NCBI RefSeq assembly: GCF_019218885.1
Contig: NZ_JAHUWT010000001.1
Location: 1 to 64,000, forward strand
DNA: 64,000 bases
Direction of reading: 5' to 3'
Source: Bordetella sp. BOR01
GTDB lineage: Bacteria; Pseudomonadota; Gammaproteobacteria; Burkholderiales; Burkholderiaceae_B
Shown: positions 19,958 through 31,120 of the stretch, one piece after another
Layout of the letters: each line of letters starts with the position of its first letter
Numbering within the stretch: position 1 is the first letter of the stretch
Position numbers and translations under genes: made by a program
Notes under the pieces: model-generated
Seen by the model: the letters and a program-made list of their open reading frames with translations, nothing else
What the model was told of the DNA's origin: nothing
Databases searched by the model: none

Positions 19958-20782
19958 GTGTGGAACGATGCTCGCACCACCAACCTGATCGCCAACACGC
20001 TGGCCGTGCTGGCGGTGGTGGCCATGCTTGCCGCTGGCGTAGCGTGGGTGGCGCATCGCCCGTATTTCACGCTGTCGGCCATCGAGCTCGAGGCGGCGCC
20101 CGATACCGACTTGCGCTACGTGTCGCCCGAGGCCGTGCGCGCAGTGATTGCGCGACGCTTCCAGGGCAATTTTTTCACGGTCGATCTGGATCAGGCGCGC
20201 GAGGTATTCGAGTCGGTACCTTGGGTGCGGCGCGCCTCTATCCGGCGCATCTGGCCCGACACGCTGCGCGTGCGCATCGAAGAGCAGCAGCCGCTCGCGC
20301 TGTGGAACGAGAACCAGATGATCAACACCTGGGGCGAGGCTTTCACGGCCAATACCGGCGAGCTGGACGACGATTCCACGTTGCCGCAGTTCTCGGGCCC
20401 CGAAGGGTCCGAGGGATTGGTGGTGCAGCGCTACGCAGAGCTGGCGCGCTGGTTCGCGCCGTTGGACTTGCACGTGCGCGAACTGGACTTGAGCCCGCGC
20501 TACGCGTGGAAGGCCACGCTGTCCAACGACATGGTGCTCGACCTGGGCCGCGATCCGGGGGCAGATGCACCCGACCCGCACGGATTGCCGGGTGCGTTGC
20601 CGTTCGCTGCACGCATCCAGCGATTCGTGCAAGCCTGGCCAGCGGTAACCAGCCGTCTGGAAGGCCGCAGCGTCACGCAGGCCGACCTGCGTTACCCGAA
20701 CGGATTTGCCCTGGCCCTGGCGCCGTTGCCGGAAGGGCATTCCAAATCGAAATCTCCATCCACATCTTCGAAGAAGCGTTAA
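19958..20782 (+). CDS. ftsQ: Cell division protein FtsQ
   Basis: This 274-aa bitopic protein has a short cytoplasmic tail, one transmembrane helix (about residues 9-29), then the POTRA domain (HRPYFTLSAIELEAAPDTDLRY region) and the beta domain with LRVRIEEQQPLALW. FtsQ links FtsBL to the early divisome. Translation starts at GTG 19958, which fits the gap after ddl; no better ATG with the membrane helix intact exists. Confidence 0.92.
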   Translation: MWNDARTTNLIANTLAVLAVVAMLAAGVAWVAHRPYFTLSAIELEAAPDTDLRYVSPEAVRAVIARRFQGNFFTVDLDQAREVFESVPWVRRASIRRIWPDTLRVRIEEQQPLALWNENQMINTWGEAFTANTGELDDDSTLPQFSGPEGSEGLVVQRYAELARWFAPLDLHVRELDLSPRYAWKATLSNDMVLDLGRDPGADAPDPHGLPGALPFAARIQRFVQAWPAVTSRLEGRSVTQADLRYPNGFALALAPLPEGHSKSKSPSTSSKKR

Positions 20783-20786
20783 CGCC

Positions 20787-22013
20787 ATGACCCGTGACAT
20801 CAAGGACCTCATCGTCGCCCTCGATATCGGCACCAGCAAGGTGGTGGCCGTGGTCGCCGAAATCCTGCCGGAGGGGCGCTTCGAAGTGCTGGGCCTGGGC
20901 CAGCACGAATCGCGCGGGATGCGCAAGGGGGTGGTCGTCAATATCGAGACCACTGTCAATTCCATCCAGCGTGCGCTCGAAGAAGCCGAGCTGATGGCGG
21001 ATTGCAAGATCCGCGATGTGTATACCGGCATCGCCGGCAGCCACATCCGCAGCTTCAATTCCAGCGGCATGGTCGCCGTGAAAGACAAGGAAGTCACTGC
21101 CACCGACGTGGCGCGTGTGATCGAGACCGCCAAGGCCGTCAACATTCCCACCGACCAGCAGGTGCTGCATGTGCTGACGCAGGAATTCATCGTCGATGGC
21201 CAGGAGGATATCCGCGAGCCCATCGGCATGAGCGGCCTGCGCCTGGAAGTGCGTGTGCACATTGTGACCGGGGCGGTCAGCGCGGCGCAGAACATCGTCA
21301 AGTGCGTGCGTCGCTGCGGACTGGAAGTGCAGGACTTGATCCTGCAGCCGCTGGCCTCCAGCCTGTCGTGCCTGACGGCCGACGAGAAGGAACTGGGCGT
21401 AGTGCTGGTGGACATCGGCGGTGGCACCACCGACGTGGCCATCTTCACCGGCGGCGCGATTCGCCACACGGCGGTGCTGCCGATCGCCGGCGACCAGATC
21501 ACCAACGACATCGCGGCCATGCTGCGCACGCCCACGCCGGATGCCGAGGAGATCAAGCTGCGCTATGGCGTGGCCAAGCAGGTGCTGGCGCGCGCCGACG
21601 AAACGGTCGAGGTGCCCGGCCTGGGCGACCGCGGCCCGCGCCAGGTCAAGCGCCAGGCACTCGGGGCGGTGATCGAGCCGCGCGTCGAAGAATTGTTTTC
21701 GCTGGTGCAGCAAGTGGTGCGGGATTCGGGCTACGAAGACCTGCTGGCCTCGGGCGTGGTACTGACCGGCGGCACAGCGCAGTTGCCCGGCATGATCGAA
21801 CTGGCCGAAGACGTGTTCCTGAAGCCGGTGCGCGTGGCGGTACCCGAGTACGAAGGCAGCCTGTCCGACGTGATGCGCAATCCGCGCTTCTCGACGGTGA
21901 TGGGCTTGTTGCTGGAAGCGCGCATGCAGCGCGTGAGGGGCCGCAAGGTGGCCGCGCAGACCGGCAGTTTCAAGACGCTGCTGGCCCGCATGAAGGAATG
22001 GTTCATGAATTGA
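20787..22013 (+). CDS. ftsA: Cell division protein FtsA
   Basis: This 408-aa actin-like ATPase tethers FtsZ to the membrane. It shows the phosphate-1 loop ALDIGTSKVVAVV, a phosphate-2 segment DIGGGTTDVAIF, the adenosine motif LTGGTAQLPG, and a C-terminal amphipathic helix ending RMKEWFMN that serves as membrane anchor. The ATG at 20787 lies 4 bp after ftsQ. Upstream in-frame codons belong to ftsQ in another frame. Confidence 0.95.
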   Translation: MTRDIKDLIVALDIGTSKVVAVVAEILPEGRFEVLGLGQHESRGMRKGVVVNIETTVNSIQRALEEAELMADCKIRDVYTGIAGSHIRSFNSSGMVAVKDKEVTATDVARVIETAKAVNIPTDQQVLHVLTQEFIVDGQEDIREPIGMSGLRLEVRVHIVTGAVSAAQNIVKCVRRCGLEVQDLILQPLASSLSCLTADEKELGVVLVDIGGGTTDVAIFTGGAIRHTAVLPIAGDQITNDIAAMLRTPTPDAEEIKLRYGVAKQVLARADETVEVPGLGDRGPRQVKRQALGAVIEPRVEELFSLVQQVVRDSGYEDLLASGVVLTGGTAQLPGMIELAEDVFLKPVRVAVPEYEGSLSDVMRNPRFSTVMGLLLEARMQRVRGRKVAAQTGSFKTLLARMKEWFMN

Positions 22014-22134
22014 TCGCAGGGGCAGACTGGGGCCTGCTCCTGGCCCGTGCCGCCCGACAGGGCGGGGCGGGCCGAAAGGGGAGACGCTTCAAACTCGTTG
22101 CGGACCATACGGCCGGCGTCGACTTTGAGGCGAT

Positions 22135-22168
22135 TCACAAAAGATAGGTTGTTGGGGAATTTTTGTGA
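22135..22168 (+). promoter_or_regulatory. Inverted repeat in the ftsZ leader
   Basis: TCACAAAA (22135-22142) and TTTTGTGA (22161-22168) form a perfect 8-bp dyad with an 18-bp spacer, 32 bp before the ftsZ start. The surroundings are unusually T-rich for this genome. It could be an operator or an RNA hairpin; no function is shown. Confidence 0.4.
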
Positions 22169-22199
22169 TTTGCAAATTCAGACTTGTGAGGGAGTCATC

Positions 22200-23381
22200 A
22201 TGATGAACTTTGAGATGCTTGAGAACAACACCAAAGGGACCGTTATCAAGGTCGTGGGTGTTGGTGGCGCCGGCGGCAATGCCGTCGCGCACATGATCCG
22301 TAACGGCGTCAATGGCGTGGATTTCATCTGCGCCAACACTGACGCGCAGGCGCTGGCGGCGACCAATGCCCCGGTGCAGATCCGCCTGGGCCGTACCGGC
22401 CTGGGTGCCGGGGCCAAGCCCGAGCAAGGCCGCGCATCGGCCGAAACCGCCCGCGAGGAAATCCGGTCGGCCCTGACCGGCGCGCATATGGTGTTCATTA
22501 CGGCCGGCATGGGCGGCGGTACGGGCACGGGCGCGGGCCCCGTCGTGGCCGAGGTTGCCAAGGAATTGGGCATCCTCACCGTTGGCGTGGTCACCAAGCC
22601 GTTCACCTTCGAAGGCAACAAGCGCCTGAAGATGGCCGAGGACGGTATTGGCGAACTGGCCAAGCACGTGCATTCGCTTATCGTGGTGCTCAATGAGAAC
22701 CTGTATGAGCTGATGGACGAGGACGCGACGCAGGAAGACTGCTTCAGGTCTGCCGACGATATCCTGCACAATGCATGCGCCGGTATCGCCGAAATCATCA
22801 ACGTCGAAGGCAATGTCAACGTCGACTTCGAAGACGTCAAGACAATCATGGGCGAGCAGGGCCAGGCCATGATGGGCACGGCAACCGCCGGCGGCGCCGA
22901 CCGCGCCCGGGTGGCGGCCGAACAGGCCATCGCCTGCCCGCTGCTGGAAGGCGTGGACCTGAACGGCGCTCGCGGCGTGCTGGTCAATATCACCGCCAGC
23001 CGCACGCTGAAGATGCGCGAAACGCGCGAAATCATGGAAACGATCCGCAGCTACGCTTCGGAAGACGCCACCGTGATCTTCGGCACGGCCTACGACGAAG
23101 CGATGGGCGACAACCTGCGCGTGACGGTGGTGGCTACCGGCCTGGGCCGCAATGCCGTGCGTCCGCAGTTGGTGCAGAATGTCGCCGAAGGGCTGCGCAC
23201 CGGTACCGACAACCTGCCCATGGGCGGGATGGCCGGCCAGCAGGGCGACTACCGCAATCTGGACATGCCGTCGGTGATGCGCAATCCGCGCACGCAGGCG
23301 TCGGCCCAGGTGCGCGCGCTGGAAAGCTCGGGTATGGATCACTTCGATATCCCCGCTTTCCTGCGCAAGCAAGCGGATTGA
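22200..23381 (+). CDS. ftsZ: Cell division GTPase FtsZ
   Basis: This 393-aa tubulin homologue polymerises into the Z-ring. The GTP-binding tubulin signature GGGTGTGAGP is intact, as are GVGGAGGNAV at the N-terminus and the T7-loop NVDFED with catalytic Asp. A short linker leads to the C-terminal FtsA-binding peptide DIPAFLRKQAD. Start: tandem ATGs at 22200 and 22203 follow GAGGGAG; I use the first. It is separated from ftsA by 186 bp, unlike the overlapping genes upstream, which suggests its own promoter or leader control. Confidence 0.96.
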   Translation: MMNFEMLENNTKGTVIKVVGVGGAGGNAVAHMIRNGVNGVDFICANTDAQALAATNAPVQIRLGRTGLGAGAKPEQGRASAETAREEIRSALTGAHMVFITAGMGGGTGTGAGPVVAEVAKELGILTVGVVTKPFTFEGNKRLKMAEDGIGELAKHVHSLIVVLNENLYELMDEDATQEDCFRSADDILHNACAGIAEIINVEGNVNVDFEDVKTIMGEQGQAMMGTATAGGADRARVAAEQAIACPLLEGVDLNGARGVLVNITASRTLKMRETREIMETIRSYASEDATVIFGTAYDEAMGDNLRVTVVATGLGRNAVRPQLVQNVAEGLRTGTDNLPMGGMAGQQGDYRNLDMPSVMRNPRTQASAQVRALESSGMDHFDIPAFLRKQAD

Positions 23382-23392
23382 TGTAGCTGTAC

Positions 23393-23482
23393 CGGGCCGG
23401 GGAACCGGCCCGACTCCCTCGGCGCCGGCCCGTCTTCCCCCAAGGCGGGCCGGGCGCGGGGCGGCGCATGCGTGCGCCGCCC
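23393..23482 (+). repeat. Three consecutive GC-rich hairpins after ftsZ
   Basis: Hairpin 1: CGGGCCGG (23393-23400), loop GGAA, CCGGCCCG (23405-23412). Hairpin 2: GCCCGTCTT (23428-23436), loop of five C, AAGGCGGGC (23442-23450) with one G-U. Hairpin 3: GGGCGGCGCA (23459-23468), loop TGCG, TGCGCCGCCC (23473-23482). None has a T-run on the + strand, so they may be a transcript end or RNA-stabilising array rather than a classical terminator. Confidence 0.6.
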
Positions 23483-23612
23483 AAAAAGGGGACGCATTTG
23501 TCGGTAAATGTTACGCGCCCATGGTGCCGAGCGTTCCGGCGAGGTTACAATACGTACTTATGCCGGTGATTTCATTGGTTTTTGCCGGCACTTGGCTTAC
23601 AGCACAGATCCC

Positions 23613-24536
23613 ATGTTTCGACAGCGCAGCATCCAGAATCTCGTCCGTACCACCGGCGTAGGCGTCCACTCGGGGCGTCGGGTCGAGCTCACCCTGCGTC
23701 CTGCTGAAGCAAATACCGGCATCGTTTTCCATCGCGTCGACCTGCCGCAGGTCGTCGACCTGCCTGCCCAGGCCGTCGGCGTGGGCGACACCCGCATGGC
23801 CTCGGTGCTGCAACAGGGCGATGTACGGGTTTCCACGGTCGAACACCTGATGTCCGCATTGGCGGGCCTGGGTATCGACAACCTGCACGTCGATCTTACG
23901 GCCGAAGAAGTCCCCATCATGGACGGCAGTGCGGCCACGTTCGTGTACCTGCTGCGCTCGGCCGGCATCGTCGAACAGAACGCACCCAAGCAATTCATCA
24001 AGGTGCTCAAGCCCATCGAAGTCCGCGAGGGCGAGGGCCGCGGCCTGAAATGGGCGCGCCTGGAGCCGCATGAAGGATTCTCGCTGGCATTCTCCATCGA
24101 CTTCCGCCATCCGGCCATCGATTCCACCGCGAACTTCGCCGAAATCGACTTCGCCACTCATTCATACGTGCGCGAAATCGCTCGCGCGCGCACCTTCGGT
24201 TTTGTCAACGAGGTCGAGGCACTGCGTTCCATGGGCCTGGCCCGCGGCGGCAGCCTGGACAACGCTATCGTCATGGACGAATACCGGGTGCTCAATAGCG
24301 ATGGCCTGCGTTACGACGACGAGTTCGTCAAGCACAAGATCCTTGACGCCATCGGCGACCTGTACTTGCTGGGCAAGCCCCTGGTGGCCCGCTACGTGGC
24401 ATGCAAGTCGGGCCACGGGTTGAACAATCAGTTGGCGCGCGCGCTGCTGGCCCAGCGCGATGCCTGGGAAATGGTCACGTACGAGTCGCAGGCAGCCGCT
24501 CCGCAGGCGTTCCGCCACGAATGGAAGCTGGCCTAA
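23613..24536 (+). CDS. lpxC: UDP-3-O-acyl-N-acetylglucosamine deacetylase LpxC
   Basis: This 307-aa zinc amidase carries out the committed step of lipid A synthesis. It starts with the family segment [19 protein letters not shown] and contains [10 protein letters not shown] with a zinc-ligand His, [15 protein letters not shown] with the second zinc site and the catalytic SGHGLNN. The ATG at 23613 is chosen because it opens the conserved fold; earlier in-frame codons run into the intergenic hairpins. A TACAAT hexamer at 23546-23551 may be a -10 box, but I see no convincing -35. Confidence 0.95.
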   Translation: MFRQRSIQNLVRTTGVGVHSGRRVELTLRPAEANTGIVFHRVDLPQVVDLPAQAVGVGDTRMASVLQQGDVRVSTVEHLMSALAGLGIDNLHVDLTAEEVPIMDGSAATFVYLLRSAGIVEQNAPKQFIKVLKPIEVREGEGRGLKWARLEPHEGFSLAFSIDFRHPAIDSTANFAEIDFATHSYVREIARARTFGFVNEVEALRSMGLARGGSLDNAIVMDEYRVLNSDGLRYDDEFVKHKILDAIGDLYLLGKPLVARYVACKSGHGLNNQLARALLAQRDAWEMVTYESQAAAPQAFRHEWKLA

Positions 24537-24547
24537 GGTAAGGCCGG

Positions 24548-25036
24548 CTAGCGGCTTTTGTGGTGCGCCAGCAGCTTGGCCACCGCATCGGCCAGCGGTC
24601 CCGGCCGCAATGTTCCGCGCAATTGCTCGAACGCGCCCAGCGCCGTGTCGCCGAGGGGCTCGGCCTCTTTGGGGGGGCGGGGCTGTTTTGCGCCAGGTTT
24701 GGGCATTCCCGCTTGAACCCTGACGGCAATTTCGTTAAGGTTCCAGCCTTGGGCGCAGAGTGTCTGTGCGATGCGCGGGGCCAGCTGGCGCAGCTTGGCT
24801 GCATGCGCGGCGCTGGGCACTGCCAGTTGCAGCCGCTGGCTTTCCAGTTTGGCCACCACGCACACGGCGCCCAGCGCCGGTGGCAGCACGGCGGCCACAG
24901 CATGTTGTATTTGAAGATGCGTGCGTGCAGTCGCCAGTACGCCGGCGCCGCGCGCATCATGACCCAGCCATCCCAGCGCGGTGTTTTCTCCCCGCCGGCT
25001 GGCAGAACGGAAGCGGTATGAGGCAGGTTTGTTCAT
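24548..25036 (-). CDS. DUF721 family protein (DciA-like)
   Basis: This 162-aa protein contains the DUF721 fold: the N-terminal region GWLGHDARGAGVLATARTH and the VVAKLESQRLQLAVPSAAHAAKLRQL segment. The C-terminal part is Pro/Lys-rich and then helical. DUF721 proteins in many bacteria are DciA, which loads the replicative helicase DnaB where DnaC is absent; whether this one does so is inference. It is convergent with lpxC and divergent from the M23 gene. The same order lpxC-DUF721-M23-secA is known from Pseudomonas. The ATG at 25036 fits the N-terminus of the domain. Confidence 0.82.
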   Translation of the reverse strand: MNKPASYRFRSASRRGENTALGWLGHDARGAGVLATARTHLQIQHAVAAVLPPALGAVCVVAKLESQRLQLAVPSAAHAAKLRQLAPRIAQTLCAQGWNLNEIAVRVQAGMPKPGAKQPRPPKEAEPLGDTALGAFEQLRGTLRPGPLADAVAKLLAHHKSR

Positions 25037-25063
25037 GCCGGCTCGAATAACAGGATACGTACC

Positions 25064-26068
25064 TTGAAAATCGTGATTATGCACGCCCGCGACGGGCAGT
25101 CCGGCCAGGTGCTGCTGAACGGCACGGGCCTGGCCCTGGTACTGGCGGCCGTGCTGGCTACGGCGGCACTGGTTGGCGCCACCATACAACGCTACCTTAC
25201 TCCTGTTGCGCCGCCCTCGTATTCCGTCGACTGGGCCACCTACGCCCAAGACACCGAACCGGCCCGCGAAGCCGCCTTCCTGCGCGAGAATGTCGGCCTG
25301 CTGGCCGCCAAGGTGGGCGAGATGCAGGCCAAGCTGGTGGGTATCGATGGCCTGGGCCGGCGCGTGGCACAGGTGGCGGGCGTGGCCTATACCGACCCCG
25401 AATTGGCTGCCGAGATCAATGCCCCGGCCCAGGCTGGCCAGGTGATGGACAATCTGTTCACCGATCGCCAGCCGCCGTCGGCCGAGTCTGCCGAAGAACT
25501 GGGCCGCCAGCTCGATGAACTGCAAGCCCGCCTGGCACAGCAAACCGACAATCTGCGCATGCTGGATGTGGCACTGACGCGCCGCTCGGCCGACCAGGCC
25601 CGCCTGCCCTCGACCATGCCGGTCTCGGATTATCCCTTCCTGAGCTCTTCATACGGCTGGCGGCGCAACCCGGTCACCCACCGCTATGCCATGCACGAGG
25701 GCCTGGATTTCGCCGCCCCGTCAGGCACCCCCATCATGGCCGCCTCGGGCGGTGTCGTGCTGGAAGCCAGCTACCTGGCCGGCTACGGCAATACGGTCGA
25801 GATCGACCACGGCGACGGGCTGATCACCCGCTATGCCCATGCCTCGAAACTGCTGGTCAAGCCCGGCGATCTGGTCGGGCGCGGCCAGGAAATCGCCCGG
25901 GTCGGCTCGACGGGGCAGTCTACCGGCCCGCACCTGCACTTCGAAGTCCGCCTGGCCGGGCAGCCGCTCGACCCCCGCCTGTTCCTGCAGTCGCCCGATG
26001 CGCGCCCGCCGGTGGTTGCGCAGGCGCCTGCCGCCGCTGTCGCTGCCAGCCAGCCGGTTACCCGCTAG
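25064..26068 (+). CDS. M23-family peptidase, membrane-anchored
   Basis: This 334-aa protein has one N-terminal transmembrane helix (about residues 20-42), a helical region with coiled-coil character at ~75-185, and a C-terminal LytM/M23 domain. The zinc and catalytic residues appear complete: H211-x3-D215 (HEGLD) and H290-L-H292 (HLHFEV). It is likely a periplasmic murein endopeptidase or a regulator of one. The TTG at 25064 is preferred over the ATG at 25079 because AGGA lies about ten bases upstream and relatives begin with a similar hydrophobic stretch. The -27 bp gap to the divergent DUF721 start leaves room for little more than the promoters. Confidence 0.87.
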   Translation: MKIVIMHARDGQSGQVLLNGTGLALVLAAVLATAALVGATIQRYLTPVAPPSYSVDWATYAQDTEPAREAAFLRENVGLLAAKVGEMQAKLVGIDGLGRRVAQVAGVAYTDPELAAEINAPAQAGQVMDNLFTDRQPPSAESAEELGRQLDELQARLAQQTDNLRMLDVALTRRSADQARLPSTMPVSDYPFLSSSYGWRRNPVTHRYAMHEGLDFAAPSGTPIMAASGGVVLEASYLAGYGNTVEIDHGDGLITRYAHASKLLVKPGDLVGRGQEIARVGSTGQSTGPHLHFEVRLAGQPLDPRLFLQSPDARPPVVAQAPAAAVAASQPVTR

Positions 26069-26233
26069 GAATGCGCGCATCTCCTTTTGCGGCTTGCCGG
26101 GTCGCCGGGGCGCAGGTGCGTTAAACTCGATTGTTTCCCAGCGGGCTTGCCTCGCTCAACCCAATAAAATTCCGCCCCGGGCGGAGCCCAGCCCCACGGG
26201 GTCGGGGCGCCACCGGGGCCGCCACCGACACGC

Positions 26234-28981
<2,748 letters not shown>

Positions 28982-28986
28982 CCCCG

Positions 28987-29706
28987 ATGCTGCATAGCGC
29001 CGACCGCACCGAATTCGACCATGCCGTGGTCATGGTGCGCGATCGGCTTGACGAGGTGGCGCCGCATTTCGAGCGGCAAGGCTTTCACCTGAGCGACAAG
29101 GCCGTGCACAACCTGGGGTCGTGCAACCGCCTGGTCGTGCTGGACAGCACCTATATCGAGCTGCTGGGATGGCCGCCGGGCGCACCGCCTGCCCGCAAAG
29201 AGATCGCCGATTCGCCTTTTGGCCTGGAAGCCCTGGTGTTTCGCACCCATGACGCCGAAGGCACCTATCGACGTTTGGGTGATGCCGGTTTTGCCGTCAA
29301 TCCGGTGCAGGAACTGACCCGTGCCGCGCAGCTCGACGGCCGCGAAGTGCAGGCGCGTTTTCACACCGTGCGGTTTTCCCGGCAACCCGTGCCGGGCATC
29401 CGCATGTATTTCTGCCGCCACCTGACGCCCGAGTGCATCTGGGCGCCGGCGCTGATGGCGCATCCCAATGGGGCGCAGCGCATACATCGCATCGAGGTCC
29501 GTGCCGCCGACGCGCGTGCGGTCGCGCAGCAATTGGGCGCAGTGGCCGACATCGTTGCCGAGCCGGCGGAAGATGGCTGGCGCTTGTCGCTGGGCAATTT
29601 GCAGCTGCATGTGGCGCCTGACGCCGGTGCCGTGCAGCCGGCATTGTCGGCCCTGGTGCTCGAGAACCGCGACGGCGCGCATTACGCGCTGGATACGGGC
29701 TTGTAG
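28987..29706 (+). CDS. Glyoxalase/vicinal-oxygen-chelate fold protein
   Basis: This 239-aa soluble protein resembles the glyoxalase-like family (PF13468 type): the N-terminal EFDHAVVMVRDRLDEVAPHFERQGFHLS segment with a possible metal-ligand His is followed by a second half with FCRHLTPECIW and RIHRIEV. The reaction is unknown. It starts 5 bp after secA and could be read from the same transcript, although its function is not linked to export. The ATG at 28987 opens the domain; the upstream GTG-like alternative overlaps secA. Confidence 0.75.
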   Translation: MLHSADRTEFDHAVVMVRDRLDEVAPHFERQGFHLSDKAVHNLGSCNRLVVLDSTYIELLGWPPGAPPARKEIADSPFGLEALVFRTHDAEGTYRRLGDAGFAVNPVQELTRAAQLDGREVQARFHTVRFSRQPVPGIRMYFCRHLTPECIWAPALMAHPNGAQRIHRIEVRAADARAVAQQLGAVADIVAEPAEDGWRLSLGNLQLHVAPDAGAVQPALSALVLENRDGAHYALDTGL

Positions 29707-29807
29707 CTGTAGCAGCCGGCGCCGCCGTGCCAGGCTCTGTGCAGCCCGGTGGGCAACGGCCATGATGCGCGCTCAGCCGTGCAAGCATGAGGGGCCAAGG
29801 GGCGGAC

Positions 29808-31070
29808 ATGAAAGTCGCAGTACTGGGGGCAGGGGTAGCCGGCATTGCCGCGGCCTATTACTTGTGGCGCGACGGCCACGAGGTCACCGTGCTTGAACGC
29901 CAGCCCGGGCCGGCGCTTGAAACCAGCTTTGGCAACGCGGGCGGCCTGTGTCCCAGTTTTGCCGGCCCCTGGGCCGCGCCCGGCATGATCGGCAAGGTAC
30001 TGAAAATGGCCTTGCAGCGCCAGGCACCGATCCGGTTTTCGCTATCGCCCAGTCCGCGCAAGCTGGCCTGGCTGGCGCGCTGGCTGGGCAATTGCAATGC
30101 CGAACGCTTTCGGGCCAACAAGCTGCGCATGCAGCGGGTGGCGCACTACAGCGATGCCTGCCTGCGCGAACTGGCCGGTTCCGGCCTGCCCGTGGATTTC
30201 GACTACCACCAGGACGGCACCTTGCAGGTCTTTCGCAGCGAAGCTGATTTGAAGGCGGTGGCGGCCATCACGCAGGCCCTGGACGAATACGAAGTGCCCT
30301 GGCAACTGCTGGACAATACCGGCGCGCGCCGCCTGGAGCCTGCCCTGGCCGCCTCTCGTGCGCCGATCGCGGGGGCGCTGTACCTGCCCCTTGACGGTTC
30401 GGGCGACAGCCACAAGTTCGCTACCGGGTTGGCCACCTATCTGGCCGGGCAGGGCGTGTCGTTTCGCTACGGTACGCAGGTGCGCGCGCTGGTGCTTGCG
30501 GGCGACCGCATCCAGGGCGCGCAGCTCGCGGGCCAGGCCGGCCTGGTAGCGGCCGATGCCTATGTGGTGGCCCTGGGGCCGCAGGCGCCGTTCCTGCTGC
30601 GTCCGCTGGGCCTGGCGCTTCCTGTGTACCCCCTGAAGGGTTATTCGATTACCGCCCGCGTCGATGATCCTGCCTGTGCGCCGCGCGTGGCCATCATGGA
30701 CGAGTACAACAAAGTCATGATCTCGCGTCTGGGCGGGCGCATACGCGCCGCCGGCATGGCAGAACTGAAGGGCTACGGGCTGGCGGTCGACCCTGCGCGC
30801 GTCGCTTTCCTGAAAGACGTGGTGCGCGAGTGGTTTCCCCGGGGCATAGGACTGGACGACGCGCAGCCCTGGGCGGGCCTGCGGCCCATGACACCCGACG
30901 GCCCGGCCATCCTGGGCAAGACACGCTACGCCAACTTGTACCTGGACTGTGGGCACGGCTCCAATGGCTGGACGCAGGCATGCGGAACCGGCAAGATCGT
31001 GGCCGATATCGTTGCCGGCCGCGCACCGGAAGTCGATCTGGACGGCCTGACCGCCGAGCGCTTTAGCTGA
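29808..31070 (+). CDS. D-amino-acid dehydrogenase, DadA-like
   Basis: This 420-aa FAD-dependent enzyme belongs to the DAO family. The dinucleotide loop GAGVAGIAAAYYLWRDGHEV opens the chain, FGNAGGLCPS is the DadA-type second motif, and GLRPMTPDGPAILGKT with CGHGSNGWTQACGTGK closes it. DadA oxidises D-amino acids, feeding electrons to the respiratory chain at the membrane. No alanine racemase is adjacent, so the substrate is open. The ATG at 29808 follows AAGGGGCGGAC. It is convergent with mgtE. Confidence 0.85.
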   Translation: MKVAVLGAGVAGIAAAYYLWRDGHEVTVLERQPGPALETSFGNAGGLCPSFAGPWAAPGMIGKVLKMALQRQAPIRFSLSPSPRKLAWLARWLGNCNAERFRANKLRMQRVAHYSDACLRELAGSGLPVDFDYHQDGTLQVFRSEADLKAVAAITQALDEYEVPWQLLDNTGARRLEPALAASRAPIAGALYLPLDGSGDSHKFATGLATYLAGQGVSFRYGTQVRALVLAGDRIQGAQLAGQAGLVAADAYVVALGPQAPFLLRPLGLALPVYPLKGYSITARVDDPACAPRVAIMDEYNKVMISRLGGRIRAAGMAELKGYGLAVDPARVAFLKDVVREWFPRGIGLDDAQPWAGLRPMTPDGPAILGKTRYANLYLDCGHGSNGWTQACGTGKIVADIVAGRAPEVDLDGLTAERFS

Positions 31071-31120
31071 GCGCCATGGCGGCCGGCCGCCATCGGGAAA
31101 ATGCCATGCGGCGCTAAAGC
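31060..31120. terminator. Large dyad at the convergent dadA-like/mgtE ends
   Basis: GCTTTAGC (31060-31067) and GCTAAAGC (31113-31120) are perfect inverted copies enclosing an 18-bp perfect palindrome ATGGCGGCCGGCCGCCAT (31076-31093). Both stop codons lie inside: TGA at 31068-31070 on + and TAG at 31116-31114 on -. This fits a shared bidirectional transcript end. Confidence 0.6.

Noticed and set aside
18755-21556. Long open frame on the minus strand across ddl, ftsQ and ftsA
   Set aside because: High-GC codon bias keeps antisense frames open. The plus-strand genes have clear motifs, and this frame has none.
26069-26233. SecM-like arrest peptide before secA
   Set aside because: No ORF with a signal sequence and arrest motif was found, only short GC dyads.
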